A stretch of 64,000 bases of DNA, from NCBI RefSeq assembly GCF_011075055.1, contig NC_058150.1:868001-932000 (forward strand). The letters run 5' to 3'. The notes beneath the pieces are model-generated. The model worked only from the letters and a program-made list of their open reading frames with translations. It was not told the origin of the DNA and did no database searches. The position numbers were made by a program, and so were the translations under genes. Of the stretch, positions 23,501 to 37,604 are shown one piece after another. The first letter of the stretch is position 1, and the number at the start of each line of letters is the position of its first letter. Source of the DNA: Mangifera indica (lineage: Eukaryota; Streptophyta; Magnoliopsida; Sapindales; Anacardiaceae).

Positions 23501-26500
23501 TCTGTTTTGGCGTGGTGCATCACATATTCAGTTGTGAATTCATGAGTAACACCATTCACCTCAACCCAACTAGACCCATATTTTTTCTTTACTTTTTGAT
23601 TTCGCTTCCACATCCTCATCTTTAATGCATCTTCCTGCCTATTTGCAGCAAAATAAATATTCCGTAATAGTATATAAATCCCATCATCATCTGGTTCTAA
23701 TTCAATTAACATTTTTGCAGCCATTTCAGCTAAATTCAAGTTCCCATACACCAAACAAGCCCTAAGTAATGATCTCCAGATAATGGCATCTGGGTTAATT
23801 GGCATCAGTTCAATAAAATCTTTAGCTTCTTCTAAAAGCCCAGCTCGGCAAAGAAGATCCACCATGCACCCATAATGCTCAATCTTGGGTTTCAAACTAT
23901 AGAACTGGTTCATCCTATTGAACAATCTCTGACCCTCAACAAGAAACCCTGCATGACTACAAGCAGATAAAACTGACAAAAATGTAACCTCATTTGGTTT
24001 GATATTCGATTCTGTCATGTCACCAAAAGCCTCAAGAGCATTCTTCCCTTTACCATGAAGTGCATATCCTGATATTAAAGTAGTCCATGGAAATACATCC
24101 TTCTCCCGTACCTCACTAAATACCTTTAATGCCACATCAAGACATCCACTTTTTGCATACATATTCATTAAAGCATTATTCACGGTAACACCAAAAGCAA
24201 GGTTACTTTTATTGACATAACCATGAATGCATTTACCAAAATCAAGAGCTCCAATGTCAGCACAACCTGACAATACAGCCACAATCGTAATCACCGTACA
24301 ATACTCCCCTCCTGCTTTCATATCCCTAAAAAGTTTCAATGCCTCAACTATTTCCCACCCCCGAACATAACCCGTTATCATTGCATTCCAAGAAACTGAA
24401 TTTCTCTCAGGCATTTCATCAAAAACCCAGCGCGAAGACTCCAAATCATTGACCATTACAAACCCATTAAGCAAACTATTCCATGAAGCAATATCTCTAA
24501 ATTCCATACATTTAAAAACTTTCAGAGCCGATTCAATATCTTTATTCTTGCTATAAAAATCAATCAGCGCATTACCCATAATTGGGTCCACCCCTAATGA
24601 AAACATGACGATTATCCCATGAACTATCCTACTAAAAGCTAAATTTTTCATACGTTTACACGCTGACAAAGCAGCAACAACAGAATACTTATCAGGTTTT
24701 ATATTACTACAAATTCAACGAGAAAATACCCACAAAGCTATACTGGGTTCTCCAGTTTCCACGTGAAGATTAATGAGACATGTCCATGAAACTATATCTG
24801 GGTTTTGAATTTGACTGAAGAGGGTGTTGGGTTCCTGTGAGGTTCCGAATTTGGCGTAAGAGTTAAGCAATTTGCACACAAAAGGTTGGTGATCGTGGAG
24901 AAGTGCAAGCATTACTGCTTGAGCGTGGATTTGTTTTAGAAAAGCAAGAGATTTACTTTGGCGCAACAGGATTTGCAAGTGTTTGTAGTTCATGACTTGG
25001 AGGTACAGAATTAGTTTGAAACATTGATAGAGAATTTGGACCACATTGTTAAAGAAATGTCCAGTACTTGAACTGTGTTACAGAATCCAAGAGTCGCTTG
25101 ATGGAGAACACGATGCGATAAATGTTGAAAACTGCGTTCCATTTTGAGAAGAGTTGCTGTCTAATAAACACCCTGTATGAGAATACTGCGGCTAGACATA
25201 CACGGCAATCCAGCATGTGACAAAAGGCAAATGAATCATTCAACATTATTTCGTTTGAACACATTGCAATTCTTTTTGAAAAAAAAAAAGTGTATTTTTA
25301 TTTTTCTATTTTTTCTTCTTCTCTTCGTTGATATCTTCACGCAACCTCTCTAATGAAAAATTTACACACTCTTTTCACCGAAGTCGCTCATCTCCGCTCT
25401 CAATTTCTCCTCTGCTCTCTCCTCTACCACATGTCACCTCCCAAACTTGACACAGGACACCTCTCGGGTCCTCAACCCCGCCCTCACCCATTAACTTCAT
25501 TCATTTTCATCCAACTTTTCTCATTCTTCTCAAACAAAAAACATATTGGCAACGTTTTGAGGGGTGATTATGTCAACCAAAGCGTCGATTCATATCCACA
25601 TATAGCAAAAAACTTTTATGAAATCTTGATGGATAACCTCTACTTCAAAATTAGGTACATCTCTATATAAAAAACACAAGTGGAAGATAATTTTCCAACC
25701 ATTGAAAGTTTTTCAATGGTAATCAATGACCAATATATCAGAATCAAGGATGAATAGATTGTTGAAGGCTTAGATTTGGGATTGTGTAACAATCGGGGAG
25801 GTTTACGAACATGCGCCAAAATGGGTGGCTGTTGTTGTTGTAATTGGTTTGAACAAAAAGGATGGCTCATTGTTGCAGTTGTAATTGATTGAATGGAGAG
25901 TCGCAATTGATTCAAAGAAAGAGAGTTACCGACATGCGCTCAATTTCAAGTAAAAGAAGAAAGAAGATGACAAAAAATTAAATAAAGCAAGAGAAAGAAA
26001 ATAACGAATATGCGAGAAGAGATTATAAGGATAACAAAACTTATAAAGCATTAAAATTTTCATTTATTTAATATAATAATTATATTATATTTTTAATTTA
26101 TTTATTTAATAAATATAGATGATATCCCTGATTATCAAAATATATATATACATAAATATATATAAAAGTGTGAGAATGGAAAAATTATTCTCTTAAAGTA
26201 TTTTTTAATAGTTGTTTTTATGTATGTGTAAAATAAGAATTTTGTAATTCTATATAACCATTTTGACCAAATTTAAATAGATTTATTTAAATTTGAATAT
26301 AAATAATTTAGATCGAATTTAATTTTAAAACAAGACAAAGTTTCTTTCAGTAGTAGATAAAGTCACGTATATTAATTAGTTGATAATTTAAACCAAATAA
26401 ACCATGTAAGACAATATTACGAACTTAAGCACGAATCTTTTATTGAAATTAATTTTCAACAGTGAGTCTTACAACATTAACAACCTTATTCTATTATTAC

Positions 26501-28912
26501 AATCCAGCAGTCTAAACATGATCAACTAGCCATTTTTATCTGATTACTGTTCGAGCTTGGATGATGATGATGAAGAACTGTCAGCAAGGAGCAGCTTATA
26601 GTCCTCAGCCTTGACGAGCCGAAACACTAAAAAATCTCTATCAAGTTTCAGAGCCAGAGCTCTTGTAGCAGTAAAAACTCCAACCTCGCTGCACAAAGTT
26701 ACACAAGTCGCGCACACTTTTGGACAATGAACAAAATAGTACACATTTTTAGTCCCAAAAAACCTCTCAAATTTGAACCAATTTTGCACTGTATAGGCTC
26801 CAGGATTCCCTTCTGTTCCGTTCGTTGTTATGAACCAGGCGCCCCAAAATGTGTCGTAGTCAGCTACCTTCCAAACAAATGAGGTCTCTGAGCAGATGCC
26901 TTCTGAAACATTGGAGAACTTGATGTTTACGTCAGTGGAGTCATAAACAATTCCTTCTGGATCTGCAGTAGCTGGTGAGATCAACAATGGCTGACCCCTG
27001 TCGAGTTTTGTGGATAGAATGACATCAAATGGGCAGTAGTTGCTGCCTCCGGCAAGGCTGACGATGCCGGCAGCAGGTCCTTTGTATATTGTTACTGCGT
27101 AGTAAGGAGTTCCAGCGAGGACCCGGTCACCATTGCTGTCAAGTAAAGGCTGCGGATCCCCAGTCGCCGATAAGGGCTTTGGGGTGATGATGGCAAGCAG
27201 AAGGATGGGAAGTAAGGAAGCAGCTTTCATGGTTGCTTCAAAATTTAAGGCTGTTTGATGTGTAAAGATCGAAGCTTGAAAGAACTTCAATTTATAGAGG
27301 TAGAGGATCATCTTTTGGTACGTGCGTGTAAGGTGGCACATGTAAGACATTATCTTTTTCAGGGGTATAGACCTATGTAATTATATATGTATATGGGTGG
27401 ATATAGTTCATTCAATCCAAGCTATCCAAGTAGGTCGATTATGTTTGGTTGAAATGAATAAAGTTTAAACAAAGATAATCTTAGTTTGATGTTGAGTCCG
27501 TAGAAATTTATAGACAAATTTATCTTTTCTAATAACTTTCATCTTATAATTTTTTTTTTATGATTTATCTTTTTTTTTAATATGTGGAGACCTTTCGTCT
27601 TCTTCTTCTTTTCTCCGATAGCTTTCTAGTTGTTTCTTCGATGAATTCATCATCAATCAAATAAATTAAATTAGGTTTTAAAACAATCATTTTAGATTCA
27701 AATTAAACTTTAACTAATCCTTATTTGAATTTAATTTGATTTAAATCAACCTTAAAATTGAATACAACCTCACATGGATTGTTGGTCCTCATAAAATTTT
27801 ACATCACAATTCATTTCAGGGATCGTGGTCCAACCTCATTTGCAAATGTATGCATCTGTTGAATTGGACATTTTACTAACTATTCGTTTCTTTACTCTTT
27901 CAAAATTAGAATTATTGAGATATTAATTGAAGTTTAAATCCCAATTTCTTATGGTTTTAATGTAGATTTTAATCCTAATTAATCCTTCAAGAGATAACAA
28001 AAATCAATAATTAATAAAAAGGTGTTAATGATACAAGTAATATTATATGTATTTATTTTAATTTATCTTTAATTTAAAATTAATTAATTATATAATAATA
28101 TATTAATATTTGTATTTATTTTTGTATCCATTATTGATATGTAAAGTATTATTGTTTCGAAAATATCTGATAATTCTTATACGCATGAGTTTACAAATAT
28201 ATAGTGAATTCTACTATTATTTGCTATATATAAGGGATGGTCCAACAAATTAATGAAAGTGACTACATATCTGTTCCACTGAAAGAAATGACGAAGTTTT
28301 GAGGAAAGGATATGAATTTTAGATATATATATATTTTTTGAGGTTTGCTCACCACTAGGGTTGGATTGAAACCAAACTGATTTAAGTTCAATTTAAACAA
28401 AGTTTAGCTCAAACTCGAGTCTAAGAGGTTATGTAACATATAACTTGAGTTTGAAGAGTATTCGATTTGTAAAATTGATAAATTTGAAAAACTCGATTCA
28501 AATGAGTTAAAATAATATCATTTTTACTAATACGCATTGAAACAATATTGATTTTATCGATTTTGGTTTAACTATAGTATTGAATCAAACTTAATTTGAG
28601 CTTAATTTGATATTGTATTCAAGTTTAAATTCAACTCTTCTCAAACCGAACTCAATCTAGCACAAACCTGAGTTTAACTCTAGTGGTTCCACTCCAACTA
28701 CCCAGTTGGATTTTAATTATTTAGGATTTCATAAGGTCCAAACACAACACCTGGCATTACTTACATTACACTTTAAGCTTCTTAGAATGGGGTCAAGCAT
28801 GAAAGAGATATATCCAGTTTTCATTTACAGAACAATGAAAAATTACAAATATATATATATATTGAATACAAATTCCTGATGTGAAAACCCCCATAAAAGA
28901 CAAATTTAACAA
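20559..28912. repeat. Triplicated block, unit 1
   Basis: The first of three tandem units, each carrying Kunitz type 1, a PPR gene and Kunitz type 2 on the minus strand. It aligns with 29012-37652 and 37751-46223 over nearly its whole length. Compared with the other two it lacks ~150 bp near 22705 (present at about 31165-31320 and 39915-40070). Confidence 0.9.
20699..21337 (-). CDS. Kunitz-type inhibitor, type 1 (KTI-1)
   Basis: A single-exon, 212-aa, miraculin-like Kunitz (soybean trypsin inhibitor) family protein. A signal peptide covers about residues 1-34. The family signature is VLDIGGQNLHTGTNYYIL, followed by ETCPLDVVQEQ, VSTDMNIKFSAATICVQSTVW, EGNPGRETTSNWFKIEKYDN and the C-terminal FCPSVCDFCKVLCRDIGIY with four clustered cysteines (six in the mature chain). 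N-glycosylation sequons occur at NETC and NLTK. Such proteins are usually secreted or vacuolar inhibitors of serine proteases; target and reactive-site residue cannot be assigned from the sequence. A TATA box (CTATAAG, 21364-21370) supports the start. Confidence 0.92.
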   Translation of the reverse strand: MKAAVITMKSTLAVLSSFLIFAFVTRSLPVAASAAPDPVLDIGGQNLHTGTNYYILPVVRGKGGGLTLASTGNETCPLDVVQEQHEVKDGLPLTFSPVNLTKGVVRVSTDMNIKFSAATICVQSTVWKLDSHDDSLGQWFVTSGGVEGNPGRETTSNWFKIEKYDNDYKLVFCPSVCDFCKVLCRDIGIYIDGGIRRLALSDVPFKVMFKRA

Positions 28913-31900
28913 GTCCTCTTGTCAAGCCGTGTTGTCACACCAAAAAATCGATTTGTTATCAATATTTTATTTTGACAAGTCCTTTTTCTCGTATGGTTAT
29001 TCTACACAATCTACAGATCATAAATGAACAACAAAGAATTTCCCAGGACTAGAGCATTACTGAAGCAACTTTTATTATAGTTTGTATATTGATTTAAAGG
29101 GAATAAACATAGATGATTTATAGCATTTGTCTTCCTATATCAGCAGATCTTCATGCCCTCTTGAACATGACTTTGAATGGAACATCACTCAGGGCGAGGC
29201 GGCGTATCCCACCATCAATATAAATGCCGATATCTCTGCATAAAACTTTGCAGAAGTCACACACACAAGGGCAGAAAACAAGCTTGTAGTCATTATCATA
29301 CTTCTCGATCTTAAACCAGTTGCTGATTGTTTCGTGGCCAGGATTACCTTCGACTCCCCCACTTGTCACGAACCATTGTGCCAGAGAGTCATCATGGCTG
29401 TCAAGCTTCCACACTGTTGATTGGACACAGATCGTTGCAGCGGAGAACTTGATGTTCATATCAGTGGATACGCGGACAACACCTTTTGTGAGGTTCACAG
29501 GTGAAAATGTTAGTGGCAGGCCATCTTTTACCTCAAGTTGCTCCTGAACGACATCGAGAGGACAGGTTTCATTTCCAGTGCTGGCAAGAGTAAGACCACC
29601 GCCTCTCCCACGAACAACTGGCAAGATGTAATAGTTGGTGCCTGTGTGAAGATTCTAGCCACCGATGTCAAGCACTGGATCAGGTGCAGCACTGGCTGCC
29701 ACAGGCAATGACCTTGTTACAAAGGCAAAGATAAGGAAGGAGCTGAGTACTGCTAATGTAGACTTCATTGTTATCACTGCTGCTTTCATGTGAAAATGAA
29801 TTAGAAGAGCTTATACTTATAGAGATCGGCGATGGACAACATGATCTCCATTCAAAGGTTGAAGAGTTGTGGAGGACAAGCTAAGCTGGCCTGAATTGAC
29901 CAACCTGCAAAGTCATCAGTTCAGATAAGCAAGGGTTTTTTCATGTATTGAATTGGTCCAATGCTAATCAAGGTCTCTATACATATAATCAGAAGTATTC
30001 TCTGAAGGAAAATGCAACAAAGTATTTAACACATTATATTCATTTCCTGAAATTTCCAGGCACATGAATTGATTTCTCTATTTCAGCTAATTTGACATGT
30101 CCTAATTATGAAGTCAAAGATTTGACATAGAATCAAAAGTCAAAACACCCTAATTTATTTTCTGATCTAGTTGTTAGTTTTTAAACCCGGGGATAGTGAT
30201 GAATTTGTATATATTTTTTAATATTTTTATTAAATAAAAATTTTACCCCTAACAACAACAGTAAAATTTAATAAATAAGTAGGTATTTGAATTTTTAATA
30301 GTTATCAAATGGAAAGTTGGGTTTGCATCAAAACCTTGGGTGTAAAATAGTCATTTGGCCTTTATTAATTATGAGATTTAACATGTTTGGGCTTCAATTA
30401 TAAAACGACTTTAGTCAATCTAACTTGGATATCTATTACATTACATATTTTTATATTATATTGCTTTTCCCATGTGAGAATTATACATTCCAACATTCCT
30501 CCTCAAATATAATTGAGCCACTAGTTAACACTTGTCATATATGGGATGACCCATCTAAATTGGCTCTGGTTCTTCTTAGCTCAACCTAAAACATGGCTAG
30601 TTCTTCTAAGTTAACCTATGGGTTCACCTAAGTTTTAACCCAGGGGTCTGACTTCTTTCAACTTGCCCGCCATGCTCAAACGACTCTTAGAATGACTATT
30701 TTTAGCTCAACCCATCATACTCAAACGGATCTTAGATTAATGACTGTTTGACTTTTATAGCTTTGATACCATAAAACTAAGCAAGAGCATAAGAATTGTA
30801 TAATTTCTCTCTTTAATTAACTATCAAAATTACATTGTAATTATATGAATCCAATTTCCTATATTTGGAAGTTACATATATGAAATCCATTATATACAAG
30901 AAAACCGCTAATTTACTTTATAGACAAAAAAATAATAATTAATCTTATTCAGTTATTCTTAAATTCAGTGCCTAGACAATTAACACCGGATTTCCAATAG
31001 CCATTTATATATTTGTTGTCATACTTTGGTTTATTTTTGATCACTTTATCTAAAACATATATGAACAGGAATGAAAAATAAACTAATATTAGGATTATAG
31101 GCAAGATCTTTGGTTTCATGCACATTAAAAATTCATTGAAATGATCTTCTTTTCCTGGCCTAGTTTGAAAACTGCAGGCATCAGGAATGCATATTCCATA
31201 CAAGGTGAAAAAGTTTAGATGGTCAAATCAGCCAGCTAGAAGTTTTGTTTCTAACCACAAAGGTGAAAGGGCATAATGAATAATAAGATTTGGTTAGGTT
31301 AGCAATAACTCGATGAGTTAAATCCAGAGGAACACAAAACAAGATGGGCATTGTAGTAGGTGGAGTTAGGGTCATGCCAGATGTTAATATAGCTTATCAT
31401 GTTATATCCAACCATGGCAGCCATCAAATAATAAAACAAAAAGAAATGTATGCCCGTTTTAGAAGTTCTATTGACAAGCCAGCGATATGCTTCAAACCAG
31501 GTAACTGAATGCTGTGTTTCTACATGAAGTATTAGATATCAGAGATAAAACATTTTTATCCACTAAATTAAGTGAACAGGAGACTTACCTTGAGATAAAT
31601 CATGCCAAAAGAAACTGTTTATCTTTGCGATGAGTTTTACAGACCCCTAGAAGAAACTTGAACAAACTGTTCTATAAATTCGTGGAGTCTGTAGTCTTGT
31701 TCCCTTGCTTGAAAACCTGAAATGGTACTAATCAATTTGTCAATAAAACAATCAAAGGCATACCATTGAGCTATTATTACCCCAGACAAAAGGTAACGTT
31801 TTTAATAATGAGCAAATTCTTTGTCATAAATCATAGTTTTGAGTTAATTACATAGTTTTTGATCTCAATAAACAAAAGTACAAAAAATAAAAACAGAATA

Positions 31901-34900
31901 CTTGTAAAAATATTTAAAAAGGGGGATGAATGAATTATTTCCTACCATAGGTCCTCAATGCCCATAGTGTCTTCCAAACATGATTAACCGTCAATATAAT
32001 TGTCTACTTTCATTCCAAAAAGAAAAATTGGCCATCCAACTGTATTTGCTCATTGATTCCTTCTAGAACCAAGAAAGATTCTGTTTTGGCATGGTGCATC
32101 ACATATTCAGCTGTGAATTCATTAGTAACACCATTCACCTCAACCCAGCTACACCCATATTTTTTCTTTATTTTTTGATTTCGCATCCACGTCCTCATCT
32201 TTAATGCATCTTTCTGCCTATTTGCAGCAAAATAAATATTCCATAATAGTATATAAATCCCATCGTCATCTGGTTCTAATTCAATTAATATTTTTGCAGC
32301 CATTTCAGCTAAATTCAAGTTCCCATACACCAAACAAGCCCTAAGTAATGATCTCCAGATAATGGAATCTGGGTTAATTGGCATCTGTTCAATAAAATCT
32401 TTAGCTTCTTCTAAAAGCCCAGCTCGGCAAAGAAGATCCACCATGCACCCATAATGCTCAATCTTGGGTTTCAAACTATAGAACTGGTTCATCCTATTGA
32501 ACAATCTCTGACCCTCAACAAGAAACCCTGCATGACTACAAGCAGATAAAACTGACAAAAATGCAACCTCATTTGGTTTGATATTCGATTCTGTCATGTC
32601 ACCAAAAGCCTCAAGAGCATTCTTCCCTTTACCATGAAATGCATATCATGATATTAAAGTAGTCCATGAAAATACATCCTTCTCCCGTACCTCACTAAAT
32701 ACCTTTAATGCCATATCAAGACATTCACTTTTTGCATACATATCCATTAAAGCATTATTCACGGTAACACCAAAAGCAAGGTTACTTTTATTAACATAAC
32801 CATGAATGCATTTACCAAAATCAAGAGCTCCAATGTCAGCACAACCTGACAATACAGCCACAATCGTAATCACCGTACAATACTCCCCTCCTGCTTTCAT
32901 ATCCCTAAAAAGTTTCAATGCCTCAACTATTTCCCACCCCCGAACACAACCCGTTATCATTGCATTCCAAGAAACTGAATTTCTTTCAGGCATTTCATCA
33001 AACACCCAGCGCGAAGACTCCAAATCATTGACCATTACAAACCCATTGAGCAAACTATTCCATGAAGCAATATCTCTAAATTCCATACATTTAAAAACTT
33101 TCAGAGCCGATTCAATATCTTTATTTTTGCTATACAAATCAATCAGCGCATTACCCACAGTTGGGTCCAACCCTAATCAAAACATGACGATTATCCCATG
33201 AACTATCCTACTACAAGCTAAATTTTTCATACGTTTACACGCTGACAAAGCAGCAACAACAGAATAGCTATCAGGTTTTATATTACTACAAATTAAACGA
33301 GAAAATACCCACAAAGCTTTACTGGGTTCTCCAGTTTCCACGTGAAGATTAATGAGACATGTCCATGAAACTATATCTGGGTTTTGAATTTGACTGAAGA
33401 GGGTTTTGGGTTCCTGTGAGGTTCCGAATTTGGCGTAAGAGTTAAGCAATATGCACACAAAAGGTTGGTGATCGTGGAGAAGTGCAAGCGTTACTGCTTG
33501 AGCGTGGATTTGTTTCAGAAAAGCAAGAGATTTACTTTGGCGCAACAGGATTTGCAAGTGTTTGTAGTTCATGACTTGGAGGTACAGAATTAGTTTGAAA
33601 CATTCATAGAGAATTTGGACCACATTGTTAAAGAAATGTCCAGTACTTGAACTGTATTACAGAATCCAAGAGTCGCTTGATGGAGAACACGATGCGATAA
33701 ATGTTGAAAACTGCGTTCCATTTTGAGAAGAGTTGCTGTCTAATAAACACCCTGTATGAGAATACTGCGGCTAGACAAACACGGCAATCCAGCATGTGAC
33801 AAAAGGCAAATGAATCATTCAACATTATTTCGTTTGAACACATTGCAATTCTTTTTTAAAAAAAAACGTGTTTTTTTTTTTAATTTTTTCTTCTTCTCTT
33901 CGTTGATATCTTCACGCAACCTCTCTAATGAAAAATTTACACACTCTTTTCACCGAAGTCGCTCATCTCCGCTCTCAATTTCTCCTCTGCTCTCTCCTCT
34001 ACCACATGCCACCTCTCAAACTTGACACATGACACCTCTCGGGTCCTCAACCCCGCCCTTACCCATTTACTTCATTCATTTTCATCCAACTTTTCCATTC
34101 TTCTCAAACAAAAAACATATTGGCAACGTTTGGGGGATGATTATGCCAACCAAAGCGTCGAGTCATATCCACATATAGCAAAAAACTTTTATGAAATCTT
34201 GATGGATAACCTCTGCTTCAAAATTAGGTACATCTCTGCATAAAAACACACAACTGGAAGATACTTTTCCGAAGATTGAAAGTTTTTCAATGGTAATCAA
34301 TGACCAACATATCAGAATCAAGGATGAATAGATTGTTGAAGGCTTAGAATTGGGATTGTGTAGCAATCGAGGAGGTTTACGAACATGCGCGAGGATGGGT
34401 GGCTGTTGTTGATGTAACTGGTTGAACAAAAAGGATAGAGCATTGTTGCTGTTGTAATTGCTTAAATGGAGAATCGCAATTGATTCAAATAAAGGGAGTT
34501 ACCGACATGCCCAATTCCAAGTTAAAGAAGAAAGAAGATTTAAAAAAGAAAAAAAGTGGGTGAAAGAAAATATCCGATATACTAGAAAAATACTGTAAAT
34601 ATTAACAAAATTGATAAAGTATTGAAATTTTTAAAATAAAAATTTAAATTTAAGTTTTCATCATATTTATAAAATCTTAATTTATCTGATATAATAATTA
34701 TATTATACTCCAAGTTTATCAATATGGAGGGAGTCTTTCATTTTATATATATATAGCGAGCAAAAGAGAAGAAATGGAATATAAATATATATAATATTGT
34801 AAAAACGGGAAAATTATTTTCTTAAAATATTTTTTAATAGTTGTTTTTATGTATGTGTAAAATGAGAATTTTGTAATTCTATATGACCATTTTAATAAAA

Positions 34901-36959
34901 TTTAGATTTATTCTATTCGAATTCGTATTTAAATAATTCAAATTGCATCTAATCTTAGAAACAAGGCAAGGATTCTCTCCGTGGTGGATAAAACAATCAT
35001 AATCACGTATGTTAATTTGTTGATAATTTAATCCAAATGAACCATGCAAGACGATATTATGAACTTAAGCATGAATCTTTTATTGAAATTAATTTTCAAC
35101 AGTGATCTTACAACATTAACAACCTTATTCTATTATTACAATCCAGCAGTCTAAACATGATCAACTAGCCATTTTTATCTGATTACAGTTCGAGCTGGGA
35201 TGATGATGATGAAGAACTGTCAGCAAGGAGCAGCTTATAGTCCTCAGCCTTGACGAGCCGAAACACTAAAAAATCTCTCTCAGGCTTCAGAGCCAGAGCT
35301 CTTGTAGTAGTAAAAACTCCAACCTCGCTGCACAAAGTTACACAGGTCGCGCACACTTTTGGACAATGAACAAAATAGTACACATTTTTAGTCCCAAAAA
35401 ACCTCTCAAATTTGAACCAATTTTGCACTGTATAGGCTCCAGGATTCCCTTCTGTTCCGTTCGTTGTTATGAACCAGGCGCCCCAAAATGTGTCGTAGTC
35501 AGCTACCTTCCAAACAAATGAGGTCTCTGAGCAGATGCCTTCTGAAACATTGGAGAACTTGATGTTTACGTCAGTGGAGTCATAAACAATTCCTCCTGGA
35601 ACTGCAGTAGCTGGTGAGATCAACAATGGCTGACCCCTGTCCAGTTTTGTGGATAGAATGACATCAAATGGGCAGTAGTTGCTGCCTCCGGCAAGGCTGA
35701 CGATGCCGGCAGCAGGTCCTCTGTATATTGTTACTGCGTAGTAAGGAGTTCCAGCGAGGACCCGGTCACCATTGCTGTCAAGTAAAGGCTGCGGATCCCC
35801 AGTCGCCGATAAGGGTTTTGGGTTGATGAAGGCAAGCAGAAGGATGGGAAGTAAGGAAGCAGCTTTCATGGTTGCTTCAAAATTTAAGGCTGTTTGATGT
35901 GTAAAGATCGAAGCTTGAAAGAACTTCAATTTATAGAGGTAGAGGATGATCTTTTGGTACGTGCGTGTAAGGTGGCACATGTAAGAAATTATCTTTTTCA
36001 GGGGTATAGACCTATGTAATTATATATGTATATGGGTGGATATAGTTCATTCAATCCAAGCTATCCAAGTAGGTCGATTATGTTTGGTTGAAATGAATAA
36101 AGTTTAAACAAAGATAATCTTAGCTTGATGTTAAGTCCGTAGAAATTTATAGACAAATTCATCTTTTCTAATAACTTTCATCTTATAATTTTTTTCTGAC
36201 TATTTATCTTTTTTTTTAATATATGGAGACCTTTCGTTTTCTTCTCCTTTTCTCCGATGGCTTTCTAGTTGTTTCTTAGATAAATTCATCATCAATCAAA
36301 TAAATTAAATTAGGTTTTAAAACAATCATTTTAGATTCAGATTAAACTTTAACTAATCTTTATTTGAATTTAATTTGGTTTAAATCAACCCTAAAATTGA
36401 ATACAATCTCACATAGATTGTTGGTCCTCATAAAATTTTACATCACAATTCATTTCAGGGATCGTGGTCCAACCTCATTTGCAAATGTATGCATCTGTTG
36501 AATTGGACATTTTACTAACTATTCGTTTCTTTACTTTTTCAAAATTAGAATTATTGAGATATTAATTGAAGTTTAAATCCCAATTTCTTATGGTTTTAAT
36601 GTAGATTTTAATCCTAATTAATGCTTTAAGAGATAACAAGAATCAATAATTAATAAAAAGGTGTTAATGATACAAGTAATATTATATGTATTTATTTTAA
36701 TTTATCTTTAATTTAAAATTAATTAATCATATAATAATATATTAATATTTGTATTTATTTTTGTATCCATTATTGATATGTAAAGTATTATTGTTTCAAA
36801 AATATCTGATAATTCTTATACGCATGAGTTTACAAATATATAGTGAATTCTACTATTATTTGCTACATATAAGGGATGGTCCAACAAATTAATGAAAGTG
36901 ACTATATATCTGTTCCACTGAAAGAAATGACGAAGTTTTAAGGAAAGGATATGAATTTT

Positions 36960-37030
<71 letters not shown>

Positions 37031-37558
37031 TTTTTTTAAGGTTTGCTCACCACTAAGGTTGAATTGAAACCAAACTGATTTAAGTTCAATTTAGACCAAG
37101 TTTAGCTCAAACTCGAGTCTAAGAGGTTATGTACCATATAACTTGAGTTTGAAAAGTATTCGATTTATAAAATTGATAAATTTGAAAAACTCGATTCAAA
37201 TGAGTTAAAATAATATCATTTTTACTAATACGCATTGAAACAATATTGATTTTATCGATTTTGGTTTAACTATAGTATTGAATCAAACTTAATTTGAGGT
37301 TAATTTGATATTGTATCCAAGCTTAAATTCAACTCTTCTCAAACTAAACTCAATCTAGCACAAACCCGAGTTTAACTCTAGTGGTTCCACTCCAACTACC
37401 CAATTGGATTTTAATTATTTAGGATTTCATAAGGTCCAAACACAACACTCGGCATTACTTACATTACACTTTAAGCTTCTTAGAATGGGGTCAAGCATGA
37501 AAGAGATATATCCAGCTTTCATTTACAGAACAATGAAAAATTGCTAATATATATATAT

Positions 37559-37604
<46 letters not shown>
